A stretch of 64,000 nucleotides of DNA, taken from Anaeramoeba flamelloides (lineage: Eukaryota; Metamonada; Anaeramoebidae). The number at the start of each line of letters is the position of its first letter. The first letter of the stretch is position 1. The notes under the pieces are model-generated. The model searched no databases. It was not told the DNA's origin and was given only the letters and a program-made list of their open reading frames with translations. A program made the translations under genes and the position numbers. The DNA lies in the NCBI GenBank assembly GCA_027625915.1, contig JANTQA010000029.1:434001-498000 (forward strand), in the 5' to 3' direction. Below, in pieces: positions 48,045 to 61,361 of the stretch.

Positions 48045-48955
48045 GTCAAAAAATCGAAATATTTAGGTTTTGTTAAAAGAATGAAAATATTTTATGGTTA
48101 TCAAACCCAAAACCCAAAAATTTCAAAAATATCTGAAAATTCGATTTTTTTGATCAATTGCAAATATTAGTAAAAATTCTAAAATTTATTTCCAATTCAC
48201 AGATAAATATATTAATTTTCAAGCAACCATTAACCATTCTAATTGGTATATTAATTAAATATTGTAAAACTATGAATTTTTACATTTTGTTTAATGAACA
48301 AATAAAATAAAAATGATAAATCTGAAAAATTAATTAAGTTAATGACTTAAAAGGAAAAGCTAATTTGAATATTAAATATTAAAATCTGAATAAATTTTAT
48401 TCAAAATATTTAAAATTTTAATTTGAGTGAGATTTTAAAGTATTTTGGATTAATTAGATTATTTAATTAAAAAATGGTATTTAGAAAAATATTTAATAAA
48501 GATACCTTTTATTTTTGCTAAAATTCAAAGAGGCAGATCTTAAGAAAAAAAAAGTTTTTATTTAAAAATATAAAAAATGATTAATTATTAAACTATATTT
48601 TCTAATAAATTTACAATTTATTGAAGGAATAATGATAAAAAAGTCGATTTTTGATTGAAATTGGACTCTTAATTAATTATTAAGATTTGTGATTTTATTT
48701 TTATTTTTTCATTAAAAAAAGTGTGAAAATTCATATCTTTAAAATATTTAATTCTTATACCAATTAGAATGGTTAATGGTTGCTTGAAAATTAATATATT
48801 TATCTGTGAAATGGGAATAAATTTTTGAATTTATTTTCGATTTGCAATTGATCAAAAAATAAGTGTTTTTCAGGTTTTTTTGATATTTACTGGATATGGG
48901 TTTGATAACTATTAAAAAAAATACTAGTCTATTTAATAACAAATCCAACTCATTT
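48045..48955. mobile_element. Long inverted-repeat (foldback) element
   Basis: The arms 48045-48252 and 48755-48955 are reverse complements for about 200 bp. The inner 115 bp are nearly identical (CAGATAAATATATTAATTTT, CAAGCAACCATTAACCATTC, TAATTGGTAT) and the outer part is gapped (GTTATCAAACCC, TTGATCAATTGC). A spacer of about 500 bp separates them. The reverse frame over the right arm is a by-product. It is either a non-autonomous foldback transposon or an inverted duplication; no target duplication is obvious. Confidence 0.75.
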
Positions 48956-49099
48956 TTCGGGAATCTTGAAAATTCAAAATAAGGTAAAAATCTGATTTCT
49001 AGGAGATTAATTTTACTCAAAATTATCTTTAGAAAATAATTATTGTTTTAAATAGTTTGATACATTTTTATTATTTTTTAGAAAAGTTCAAAATCCGGC

Positions 49100-50115
49100 A
49101 TATTACCAATTATTCCAATATTATATTAAATTTGTTTAAGAAGAAAGAATTATTAGTAACTACAAAAGAAGTATACAATAACATACTATAAAAATGAAAA
49201 CCAAGTTTTAAAAGAAATAAGTAAAATGATATTCTTAATTTCAAAACAATTGTCATAATTATTTTAAATTTGGAAAAAATATTGAATTTCTTTGGATACA
49301 GGAGTAAAATCACTTTTTTCTTTTTGTTCAACAAAAAATAAGAGAAAAAAAATCAAACTTTTTTAAATTAAAAATTCACCCAAAAAGTTTTTTAAAATAT
49401 TGAAAAATTAAAATTTAATATAAAGAAATACTTTTTAATTAGTTTATTTATCATCAATAAGTAATTATTCAATCTTAATTATTTCAGTGAGTTATTAATA
49501 ACCCAAAGATTAAAATGTATCAATAGGCTTTATTATTATTTTTTAAATATTTTAAAATCATAAAAGCCAATTCAAATTAATAATTCTAATATATATATAT
49601 ATATACAATATATTTAAATAACTTAATTTAATACAAACAGTTACTAGTTAAAACTTTTGGGTATTTGAAAAAAAAAAATATTGCCCAATCTTTTATATTC
49701 CAAGAAATTTAATAAATATTTGGAAATAAAAAAATGATCACTTTATTTTTTTATCCACAAAAAGAAAAATATTTGATTTCCTTTTATTATATTTTTTATG
49801 CAAGTTTTGATTACCGTTTCTTATCTGTCTTTTAAATTTTAAGAAATTACGAAAAGGTATTTTTCATCTTTTGAAAATTTTTTTTCAATTTTTTTTTTAT
49901 TTTGCTTTTTATTTTTCTTTTTTAAATCCAAAAAAAATTTACAATTAATTATTGAAGCTTTTTAAATTTAAATTATTTATTAAAAATAAATAACATGTAT
50001 AAATAATAATAAATTTCAATAAAGTTCAAAATGGAATTGATTTATCAAGTTTAATTGGATCATTGTGAAAATTGGTGCTTTATTAAATTTATTAAAAAAT
50101 AAGAGTTTCTAATTA
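49100..50115 (+). repeat. Dispersed repeat block B, copy 4
   Basis: Matches the other B copies in outline: AAGAAAGAATTATTAGTAAC, AAGAAGTATACAATAACATAC, TCACTTTTTTCTTTTTGTTCAACAAAAAA, AAAGTTCAAAATGG, and TAATTATTAAAGG at the end. It is the most diverged copy. Confidence 0.6.
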
Positions 50116-51159
50116 TTAAAGGTAAATTAATTATGGTAAAAAAAAAATTAGTAATTGAAAAAAAATTATTAATGTTTACGAGTTTATTAATTCCCAGAAA
50201 AAAAATAAACCATATTGTGAAAGATGATATGATTTATATAAATCAACATTCAAAATAAATAACATTTTTTAAAAAAAATGTCTTACTCAATTTCTAAATC
50301 AAATAGTTTTTTATATTTTGAATAGAAATTAACCATTTTGAAGAACTACTTCAGGGATATTTTTGAGATCTATATAATTTTTTTTTATCATTTCTTTTAT
50401 TATTTCTCTAATAAGTTATTTTCATCTAAATATTATTACAAAATTCTTACTTATCAAATTTATCGGATTATAAAATATCCACAAAATATATTAAATTGAA
50501 TTAAATTGATAGTGTACTTAAAGAAAAATCTATTTTAAATTGAAGAAATTAAAAAATGTTACAATATATTGCTTTTTAAAATAGTTCGTTCATTTTTGGT
50601 AAAGTTTTGATTAAAATTAAAAGAGTTTATATGTATAAGATCTAAATGAAAAAAAATGACCTACAAAACTAATAATAAACTTAAAATAAATATGATAATA
50701 CTTTCTTTAAGTTTTATGATTAAAAATGAAATTCTAAAAAGTTTAAATATAAATTTATACATAAAAAAAAGTCATAATAATAAAGTAACTATCTTCTCGA
50801 AAACATCATTAATTTTTATAAAAATTAAAAAAAAATAGGTAATTTTGAAATAAACACAAATAGTTTCAGCTTCTTGACAATTTTTAATTTTATATATAAG
50901 TAAAAAAAATTGATTGAGGGATTTTTTAACTGTTAATTTTAGATTTAGAGAGATAAAAATTCTTTAAATCTTTATTCATATTTTTCTCTCAATATTTTTT
51001 TTTGTAAAAATAATTCGTTTTTATTAATATTTTTTTAGGAAAAGTTATTCAACATATTTTATAAAAAAAATCCTGTTAAAATCTAATCGAAAAATTTTGG
51101 GTTTCTTATTTTGAAATTCTAGAGATCTAAAATTGTCTCTTATTAGGTAGTTTCTATCC
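50116..51159. other. Noncoding AT-rich region
   Basis: No supported gene. The short Lys/Asn/Ile-rich frame at 50656-50838 has the composition expected of random AT-rich sequence. Confidence 0.35.
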
Positions 51160-51340
51160 TTTACCATTTTGAAAAAATTTAATTGTGGGGATCTTACTCA
51201 AAAAAAAAAAAGAGAATTTTTGAGTGACATAAAATATTAAAATTTTAGAATAAAAAAATAATTCACAGCTCAATTTGTCAAAAGAAAGTGAACACAAAGT
51301 AATTCAGAGTTGAATCTTTAATTTTTCCATTTTTTGAACA
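51160..51340 (+). repeat. Dispersed repeat block F, copy 2
   Basis: Matches 19130-19315: TTTACCATTTTGAAAAAATT, ATTTTTGAGTG, ATTCACAGCTCAATTTGTCAAAAGAA and CACAAAGTAATTCAGAGTTGAATC. Noncoding. Confidence 0.55.
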
Positions 51341-52199
51341 TTTTTTTTTTTTGATTGAATTTTTTGGTATTAATTAATTATATTTTGAATTAAAAAAAGT
51401 TTATAAAAAGAAATACTTGAATTTATTCCCAGAGTAAACTCAAAAAAGTATAATCTAGATTGTGTGTATTTTAAACAAATCTTTTATTTTTCAGAAATAA
51501 ACAAGAAAGATCACTTTTCCAGTGAAATTTATTGAAATCAAGAATGAGAAAAAAATTTTTTAACCAAAATATTTTAAAAGATTTGTTTTCATTATCTTCT
51601 TAATTTGAATATAAAAAAACAAATGATTACCTCAGATTTCTTGTACTTTTACTATTTATTACCAAAAATTTTAAAAAAAATTTTTTATATATTTATTTTT
51701 CAAAATTCTATTTTTTTCAAATCTAATAAAAAAATAAAATACTATCATCAAAGATTAAAGTAAATGATTGAATTATTGAAATAAAAAACCAATTAGAATA
51801 TATTTTAATTTAAATAAATAGACAAATAGAGAAAAAATTAAAATCATAATTCAGAAATTTTTTTAGATTCCACTTTAATGGAAAACTAAATATTGATCAA
51901 ATTAAACGTAATAATTCCAAAAAATCTTTATTTCTGAATAGAAGAATTTAAAAATATCTTATTTTCTTTAAAAAAAAACTAGAATTGAATGAATCAAATG
52001 AAAATTGAATTTCAAATTCATTTTGGGAATTATTTAGAATTAGAGATAAACGGATCAAAAAAATCGTATCCAAATGCAAAAGTCATATTTTAAAAGAAAC
52101 TCTCTGATTTTTCTTCTTTTTGTTCCAATGTAATGTCTAATTACTTATTATATAGTATATTTAAGTTAAAATCAATTTTATATCTAAAATCCAAGATCT

Positions 52200-52535
52200 C
52201 TTTATAAAGCTTTAAATAAATATACAATTTTTTCAAATTTTTTATAATATTCTCAATTTTTTTGAATATTATTGTTTTTTTTAATGATAAAAATTCGAAA
52301 ACTTTTTTCTTACTTTGGATATAAATTTTGCAATTTAATCCTACATTTTTCGAATTTCTTTTTGAATAATCGAACTTTAAGAAATCAATACCATATTTGC
52401 TTAGGGTTTATTGACATTTCCTTTGGCCGAATAATGTATAGATCTTTTAAAAAAAAAAAAAAACGAAACACTACTTTTTAATTGTTTAACAGGGTTTAAA
52501 CTCGTCTGAACAAGTTATTTTGACAACAGTCATTT
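52200..52535 (+). mobile_element. Diverged relative of the 15.47-kb mariner-like MITE
   Basis: Collinear with 15660-15952: TTTATAATATTC, GGATATAAATTTTGCAATTTAATCCT, CGAATTTCTTTTTGAATAATCGAACT, and GTTATTTTGACAACAG at the right end. The left end is not recognised. Noncoding. Confidence 0.6.
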
Positions 52536-53141
52536 ATTCCACCAAAAATTTTCAAATAAATGTTTTTATCTTCAAACCCAAAATAAAACTAAATAAAGTG
52601 AAGTAATTTTTATATATGTTAAAAAGATAAGATCAAAAAATAAATGATTTTTTATTTTTTCATTTTTGTTCTGCAACAATTTTGTTAAATTATATGATTT
52701 CAATTTTTTAATTGATATCTAAATATAGTACACTCGGACACGAACCATTATTCTATTTATTTCAACTATCTTTTATTAGATTATAGAAATGATTTTAATA
52801 CTTTAGTTTATTATAAACTTATTCATTTAAAATTGGAAAATGTGAATACTCCCTGAATAATTTTACACCAGAAAGAAGAATCCTTTTACAAATATCGTTT
52901 CAATTAATAAGTAATGTATGGTTGTGATTTCAATTTATAGTCCCTAACATAATCCTAAATTTTTTCGGATTTTTCAAAGAATTCAAAATCATTTTTATTC
53001 AATGTACCCTTTTGAATCAAAGTAAATTGTCGTAATTTTTAAAAACTCCCTTACAAGCCTTAGTCTAAATCTTTTTTCCCTTCTTTACAATTCTAACGTA
53101 TTCTTAGTTTATATAAAAATGGAGAGATCAATTTTAAATTT

Positions 53142-55949
53142 TTGCAAAGTTCTTCTCTTCAGATCAAAAAATTTCAAGATAACGATTCAAATTACCAAAC
53201 AAATTTTAATTTTGGCAAATCAGCGACTTGGTGTAATTATATAATTTCTCCAAACCGTCAAGGGTTTATCCACAAAAAGCAATTTAGACTTCCACAACAA
53301 ATCACTAACAAACAAAAAAGTAAATTCTTTTCTTAGTCTTCTGAACAAACAAAAAAAAAATTGTAAATAGTTAATTGGTTACTTCCGAAAGGAACCAACC
53401 AAGAAGAACAAATTTAAGCCTCACTAAAGTCTTTCCCGTTTCACTAATTCTTGTGAATAAAAATATTAAATAGATCAACAAGAAAGTGCTTCTTCTGGCA
53501 TTTTTGAAGAATTGGGCTTAATTTGGATTGCAGTTGGATCCGATTTGTGTCTTTGGAATTATCTGAATGGGTAACTTTCTAATTTTCTTTGAAAACAATG
53601 ACTATTTAACGCTTTTTTAATTTTTTGTTATTTTTATTTTTAATTGTCTTCTGTGATCTTTTTTTGCAATAACAAAATAATACAGAATTATTTTTTTCTT
53701 ATTGACTTTTTATGAGTGCTTCTTTGACTAGTCACAAAAAACCAGATCCACTCTGAAGATTTTACTGTGAAATTTGATTTCTGTTTTTGTCATTTTCAAA
53801 AAGATCAAAAATTGAACTAACAAACATATTTTACCATAAACCCTGATCCATTTTTTTTATTCTTTTTTTTATGGCAAAATTTTTGATTTGTTTTAATTAA
53901 TCCAAAGTAATCAAGTAAAAGAATTTACCGACTTTGACACGGAGATTGTTTGTGTTGGTTTTGTTACACCAAAAGAAGAATTGATTAAAGATGAAATTCA
54001 AAATTTAATTGTGGTTGCAACATTGAAAACAATAACTTTAATGTCTTTAGTGTTTCCATCCTCAAAGAAGGAAAATTTAAGACTTTATCCTCGTACGTAT
54101 TATTTATTTTATTTGTTTTCTTATTGGTTTTTGGATTGAGATCAATCTTTTTATTTTGCAATTCTCAAAAAATAATTTATTTTTCGAAATAAAATTTAAA
54201 AATAATTCGATTAAATATTAACGGATATCTTAAAAATATTTTTTTTCACGCTTAATTTGAGCAAATTTCTGGACATTTTTTGAATTTTGAGACAAAAAAA
54301 AACAAAAGAGAAGACTCTTTTCAAAGTGGTTGTTGAATTGAACCTTAATCTTTCATTAATTTTTTAAGGACAATCCGAATTTTATTGTTAGTAAAGATTA
54401 CTTTATGAACAACAGCACATTTGCCAACTTGAAAAGAGTGTCAAGTCAAGAGATCTTGTAAAAAAAATTATATTAGGCTTTTTTTTTTCTAATTTTTTCA
54501 ATTTGGATCCTTCCTTTTCCCTACTATTGTCAAAATAAAGTGCTGAAAAGTTTAATCCTTGTTTCAAATTAAAAAGTGTGTTTTTTTTTTTGTTTAGAAG
54601 AACTCGTCATTAATCGGTCAAAGGAAACTGACAATAAACCCTAAGTACAGTGGTGTAACTAACCCGTGTTTTTTATTTTAACCCATTACAAAAATTTAAC
54701 TCATGCAAAAAATATTGGCTGACTCTAGAAAGAAAAGAAACAAATCAATGGGATGAAAACAGTATATAAACAAGAAATTGGGTTCTTTAAATAAATTTTA
54801 AAAAAGAATTATGAAGATACTGGAAGATTAAAATGTAATTTTTTGTGAAAAAAATGAGAATAATTTCATTTTTTGAATTTTTATAAAAAAATCATTTAAT
54901 CTCAGAAATTTTGTAAATATGATGAAATTTTTGAAACAAAAGCATTTAATATAATTGAGCCATTTCGATTAATCAAAGATCTAATCTCTAAAGCCAATTT
55001 TGATCTGAACCAAGAATCTATAAGTGATTTCTGGTCTTCCAATACCCAAATCTGAAAAAAAAACACAAGTTAAATTTTCGTAATGGGTTAAAGGTTGTCT
55101 GAACGGGTAATTTACGCCACTGTAAATATGATATTGATTTCTTAAAGTTCAGAATTATTCAAAAAGAAATTCTAAATTAAGGATCAAATCGAATTATTTA
55201 TATCTCAAAAAATAAAGTAAAGAGTGAATTTTTCATAAAATATTAAGAAAACAAAAAAATTTCAAAAAAATTGAGAAAATTATGAAAAATTTGAACAAAT
55301 TACATGAATAATTTATAATTTACTTAAAACATCAAGGAGTCTACTTTCAAAATTGAATTGAAATTGGGTATACTATTTGGTAATGAATTAGATGTTGCAT
55401 TGGAACAAGAAGAAACAAAAGCACTTATGCTATTTTGAAACATTTTTTTTTATGTAATGAGTAGGATTTTAATTTCTTCTTTGAAAATTTAGATAATTTT
55501 TGAAATCACAGAAATCACAGAAACCAATTTTTAAGAATGATTCAGAAATTTCAAACATTTAACCATCCTCAATAAGGATCCAGCTTGTAATAAATATATT
55601 TAATTTCTAAATTGGGCCATAATCCTGAAAAATAATTTCTTAAAAAAAGTACGTCTGTTTCCTCAAACTACATATCATCGATTCAGGATATTAAATTTTT
55701 CCTTTGATCTTTGAAACTTTATTTCTGAAAGCCAAACGAAAAATTTTTTTAACTTTATTTTTCAATAAATAAATAATTTATTATAGAAATTTGTTTTTCT
55801 GATTTTAGAAGTGAAATATGAGTAAATGAAAAAAAATATTTCTGCTAATATTTGGGTTTGGATAAAAATCACATTTTACTGTTCTAAGAACAAATTTAAA
55901 ATAATTTACTTTACAAATTTTCGATAAAAATATTTCATCTAATCTCCCT

Positions 55950-55988
<39 letters not shown>

Positions 55989-58900
55989 TTTTTTTAATAA
56001 ATTAAATAGTGGATTTCCAAACAAATTTAAATGGTATTTTAATTAAAGATATTCAAGGAACAATTGACGGTAGAATTTTTCTTGCAGGAAATGATGGAAA
56101 TTTATATGAATTTGATTATAATACTGAAAGTTCATTTTTTAAAAAAAAATGTTCCTTAATCAATCAAACAAATTTGCAAATGAACAAAATTTCAGGTGTT
56201 TTTGAATATTTTTCCAAATCCCCAATCATTCAAATTGCTATTGATCATTCAAGATGGATACTTTATACATTATACGAGGATTCAACAATTAAAGTATTCG
56301 ATGTATTGTGTGGAAAATGTGAATATGTCTGTCAAAATGATGATTATGAGGAGGACATTGAAAATAAATTATTATATAGCCAAACTGATCAAGGCTTTGG
56401 TCTATTACAAGAAGAATTCAAAATTTTAAAAATTTCTCCAGTATTAAACACAGAATCCTCATTGGTTACTCTTATTGCAATTACCAATTTTGGAGATCGC
56501 TTTTATTTTACTACTTTACCAGGCAAATATTCTGTTATGGTTTATAATAACGAAAGGCCCTCTACTTTAAATTTAATTCATATTCGATTTTTTTTAAGAA
56601 AATTTCGAAACCATAAAAATTTACAGCACTATATTAAAAAAAAACTACAAGTTTTGTTTTTGGAAAATAAGAAAAAGAATAAGAATAAGAATAATGATGA
56701 TAATAATTCTGATTCTGATTCTTATTCGTATTCTAACTCTAATTCTGAAGATTCTGAAGAATATGATAGTGATGAGGAGGACGATGAAATTTCAAATCGA
56801 CAAAGAAATCGAAAAAGAAAAAAATCAAAAAAAAAATCAAAAAATAAAAAAACAAGAACAAAAAAGTCAAGGAGGAATGAAATTTTCGAAGTAGATCAGG
56901 AAATTAATAATGTTTTTTATAAAAATGGAATCTTTTTGATTGTGGATTCAAATCAAGAAAGCTTTGATCACATATTATCAACTAATCTCCAATTCCAAAC
57001 TTCCACAAGATCTTCAATACAAAAGGAAACTATTACCCCGATTGGTATCAAAGGTGAGATTTTATTTATAAAAGAGACACCATTTCAAAACAATTGTACA
57101 AACCCTGTTTTATCAGAATTATTGGTTATTCAAGAAGAAGAAGAACAGGAAAGATATGAAGACGAATTCTTTAAAAAACAAGAGCAATTAAAGAAATCGA
57201 GCAATGAGAACGAAAGAAGTTTTAGTATTACAAATTCAAAAAACCATGCTCCATTTTCTACATTTATTAGAAATGAATTGGCAAGCCAACATTTATTTCC
57301 GGCTAGGGAATTTTTATGCCTAACTAATCAAGGACTCGATGTTGTAATGAAACTTCGTCCGATAGATGAATTAGCTTTAATAATCTCCCGAAAAAATGAT
57401 CAAAAAACTAAAAGATCTCAAATATCTAGATTCATTACCGAATATGGACATAGCGAAACGTGTGCGATGTGTTTATTAATAATTACCTTTTTAGATTGGG
57501 GGTATGCCGAAAAGCATTATTTGCCAAAAACATTAAATCTGGTGCCAATACAGAAATTAAAATCTGATGGGCAAATTAATCACAATTTATATCCCTATGG
57601 AAATGAATCTTCAATTTTGTATACTCCTCAAATATTAAAAAAAAATAAATTTAATTATACTGGCAGTGATGATAGTGATGATAGCTGTGATGAATCATTT
57701 TTTAGATATAATTATCCACAAACTACAATTAAAAAAAAAAATAAAAATTTCAATAATTTAACTTTTCAAAGCACTTTTTCTGAAAAAAAATCGAAATTTA
57801 AAAGTGATCATACATTTTTAAGAATGAAGAACGATGATAATATTTATGGTTTTAATAATAATAATAATAATAATAGGTTTAAGTCAACAAAATTCCCAAA
57901 AAATTCTTTTAAATTAAATCAAGAAAAATTAACAAAAAAAAATAATAAAAAAATTAGTAATTTTAAAAAATTAGAGAAATACCAAAATAGAAAAATGAAA
58001 AATGAAAACAAACACAAATTAGAAATTAATGAATATAACAGAAACTTTTTTGTTGTTCCAGTAAATCCAAGAAAAGTTTATCAATACGCAAAATGGATTT
58101 TTTTTGAATTTGGGGGAGAACCAAATTTAAAAACAACAAAAAAAAGTCAAATAAAAAGTAGGAAAAGAAAAAACAGTAAAAGGAGGATTTCCTTTAGTAA
58201 TAAGCATGATGGGTTTTGTTTATTTTTAAGTCGGTTACTGTTACCAATCTGGAATTTTTCCGTTGCCATTGAAATGGAAGTATTATCAGATCATTTTGAA
58301 AAAAATGAGAAGAATAAGAATAAGAATAAGAATAATAATGATGATGATGATGATGATTCGGATGATGGCGATGATGATAATGAAGATGAAGACGAAGATG
58401 AAGATCAAGATCAAGATAATAAAGGTATTATAAATATTGTAAAGGAAAGTATCATAGGATTACATTGGTTTACAAAATCAAAAACACTAAAAAAAAGCAA
58501 GAAAATTTATTGTAGGTATAGTAAAGAGCAATTAATAGAATTACAAAAGCCATTAGAAATTTTAAAGCAATTTTTATTAACTCAAGAAATGTTAACAAAG
58601 TTTTTAAAGGAACCAAAAAAAATAAATTTTCAATATAAAACCAAAAAGTCTTCCATAGACTATGATGTTAAATCAAAAGAAGAACAAAGCATTCGAAATA
58701 TTTTTTATATACTCTGTAGGAGCCTTGAGGCATTAAAATTTTTCGAAATTCTGGTTGAAAATGGGTTTGAAAAAATTGTGGCAAATATTGATAATCAAAA
58801 TATTATTAACGAATTAAAACAATTGTCCTTTGAACAATTAACTACAACTTACCAAGGATTTAAAATTAGCCAAACATTAATTACATCATTATTTGAATTA

Positions 58901-59293
58901 TGTGGGCAAACTTCAGAATATTTAGAGCAGCTCTCTGATTTATTGGAATATCATTGCCCGTCATTTTTTAGCTCGAAAGATCGAAAAAGATTCGAGGCCT
59001 ATGAGTTTTTATCTAAGGCGAAATTGACTAAAAATAATTTTGAAAGAATGGAAATGTTAAAACAGAGTTTGGCTTTATTTCAAAAGATTTCTGATAAGGT
59101 CAATATTAAAATCGTTTGTACAGAATTTGCCAAATTGAAGTTTTTTAAAGGTGCCTTTAATTTAGCCTTAACAAATGCGTGTATGATTGAAAATAAGGAA
59201 ATGGATTTTAATAGTTTTGATAATAATAACAGTAATAGCAATAGAAGTGAGGATTATAATATTTTGAATTTTAGTAATGGAAATGATCAGGAC

Positions 59294-59326
<33 letters not shown>

Positions 59327-60832
59327 GGATCAAATTTTTCAAATAAAAAAAAAAAGAGAGAAATAAAAAAAAAATTAACTCAAGAAAAATTGGATACTTA
59401 CCAAATAATAATTGATATTTTTGATAAATTTTTGATAGATCCTTTAGAAATTAATGATCTTGAATTAACAAATAATACAATATTTCAAAATCATAATTTT
59501 AATGACTTTCCGAAGAGTAATTGCACAGATGATGATGATGATAACAATGATGACAATTTTGATAGTTTTGGAAAATTTGATGATAAATATTTCAATAATA
59601 TTCATCACAAAAGTAATGAGACTATAAAAACATTCAAAAGGCAAAACAAATTAAGAAACGATCTAATTGGTTATTTAATACAATCAAAGGATGAATTGTT
59701 CCATAATTATTTTTATAATTACTTGTTAAATAAAAAATTCCATTCCATTTTAATTGAAATAAATTCCAATTATATTGAAAAGTTTTTAATCCAAAATTCA
59801 GATGAGTTATTATGGCAATATTATGTAAACCAAAAAAGATTCTTTGACTCTTCACAAGTGTTAATTGATTTGGCAGAACAAAAAAACCAATTGCAAGTGG
59901 GTGAAAGAATTGATTATTTTTCATTTGCAATCATGAATTTGAAAAGTAGTATAAGTACAAACCAATATTCTGGAGAAACTTTAAAGGAAATACAAGAAAA
60001 ATTAGACGTTTCAATTATTCAAGAGCAAATCTATCAGGAATTGAAAGAATTGATTTTCCAAAGCAATGATGAAGATTTGAAAATTAAAATAAATAATGCC
60101 AAAATTCAATTAGAATTGCAACTTTTCACAAATACCGAACTATTTAACCAATTTACTTTCCCATTCCAGCTTTATGAATCCTGTTTTGCCATAATACATT
60201 CATCTAATTTTGAAGATGTTGATTTTATAAGGCAGATTTGGTATAGAATGATTAATCAAGAAATAACTAGAATGATCGAATTTAATAATAATGATGAAGA
60301 AGAAGACGACTATGATGATGACGATGAAGATGATGAATATAATAAAAAGTCAATTGATCCTAAAATATTAAGTTGGGTTAAGGGTAAAGTGAAAAAAATT
60401 GGTTTGAAATATTTCTCTAATTCCATCGTTTTCCCAGTCGATATAATTGTAGATATCTTAGAAGAGACTAATATTACTTATTTTGAACAGGAAGAATGGG
60501 TTATCGATTTAATGTTAGAAATTAATGTGCCCTTTGTTCAAGTTTTTAAAGCTTATAATACATTGTTAAATTCCAAAAAGCAAATCTGGAATATTGAATC
60601 CAATGTCGCCTATGAAATTTTTAATTTAAATTATTTAGTTAATTTATGGATCCAAAATTTAATTCAAAGTAAATCTAGACAACAAATCAAAATTTATAAA
60701 AATAATCAAGTATCTAAAATAATGAAAAATATTTTGAGAATGTTAAGTACTTTTGAACAAAATAATGAATTGCAAGAGTTAATACTTGATATTAGGCGGA
60801 CAATGAAATTGGACAAAATAAATATCAAATAA
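53142..60832 (+). CDS. NUP155: Nucleoporin Nup155 (5' end incomplete)
   Basis: Nup155/Nup170 is an inner-ring scaffold of the nuclear pore: an N-terminal beta-propeller and a C-terminal alpha-solenoid. The exons are (at least) ..53319, 53474..53570, 53908..54092 and 56010..60832. All phases agree and rebuild family blocks: GIFEELGLIWIAVGSDLCLWNYLNG, FDTEIVCVGFVTPKEE, NLIVVATLKTITLMSL, then TIDGRIFLAGNDGNLYEFDY, PIIQIAIDHSRWILYTLYED, and NLIHIRFFLRKF. The solenoid shows FPFQLYESCFAIIHSSNF and the C-terminal WVIDLMLEINVPFVQVFKAYN. From 53142 it codes about 1,760 aa, longer than the usual 1,390-1,500 because of inserted Asp-, Asn- and Lys-rich low-complexity runs. The frame is open upstream of 53142 without an ATG, so a first exon is missing. 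CTTCAG at about 53160 may be its acceptor. Confidence 0.94.
54648..55122. mobile_element. TA-flanked mariner-like MITE in the NUP155 intron
   Basis: Terminal inverted repeats start CAGTGGTGTAACTAACCCGT (left) and CAGTGGCGTAAATTACCCGT (right, inward), with AACCCATTAC shared further in. TA flanks both ends. The CAGTGG-GTAA start and TA duplication are typical of Tc1/mariner derivatives. It is 475 bp with no transposase. Confidence 0.85.
55135..55430 (-). mobile_element. Inverted diverged relative of the 15.47-kb MITE
   Basis: Read on the minus strand: CCAATGCAACATCTAATTCA, AATAGTATACCCAA, ATTTTTTGAGATATAAATAA and GATCCT..AGAATTTCTTTTTGAATAATTCTGAA, collinear with 15545-15810. It abuts the MITE at 54648-55122, suggesting that one inserted beside or into the other. 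Confidence 0.6.
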
Positions 60833-61361
60833 ATATTGTAATATATATTAAAATATACTTGATAGATTTAAATATTTTACAATATTATTACTTTGAAGTT
60901 TATCGAAAATGAAAGAATTATGTTTTAATTTTTTTAATAAAATCATAAAAATAATACAATTTTGATTTTTTTTTTTCAATTGATTTAATTTTGGCAAATA
61001 TTTTTTTTTTTTTTTTTTTTTTTTAAAAAGCTATCGAAAAAAAAAAAAAAGATCCAATAACAAAATTGTTGCATTTTTTTTTTTTTTTGAGCAAATATCA
61101 AAAAATTTATAATTCATTTTTGACAAAGAAATTATCAAAAACAATATTATTTCATTACATAATGATCTTTTAGAATTGCTTTGGAACATTAAAAATACAC
61201 AAATTAAATTGTAATTCTAAACTTTACTAAAAAAAATAAGATAACTATTTCAAGAGAAATATTCAAATCTATTAATTCAATAAGATTTTTATCATTGTTA
61301 GATAACGTGAATTTATCAAGGTTAATATTAAATATCCTTTTAAACCAAATTAAATCTAATA
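60833..61361. other. 3' flank of NUP155
   Basis: AT-rich with several long T tracts (about 60994-61024). No gene or shared repeat recognised. Short inverted matches exist between about 61137-61210 and 61965-62040 (CAAAATTGTT/ AACAATATTATTTCATT, GATGATCTTTTAGA-TGCTTTGGAACA), suggesting a larger inverted-repeat structure around the MITE at 61362. Confidence 0.45.

Larger units (their letters stand above)
54093..56009 (+). other. 1.9-kb NUP155 intron carrying mobile elements
   Basis: Phase-1 intron: donor C|GTACGTATT, acceptor TTAAATAG. Joining gives RLYP-L-DFQTNLNG. It contains a TA-flanked MITE (54648-55122), an inverted relative of another MITE (55135-55430), and a (TA)n tract near the acceptor at 55957-55983. 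Confidence 0.9.
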
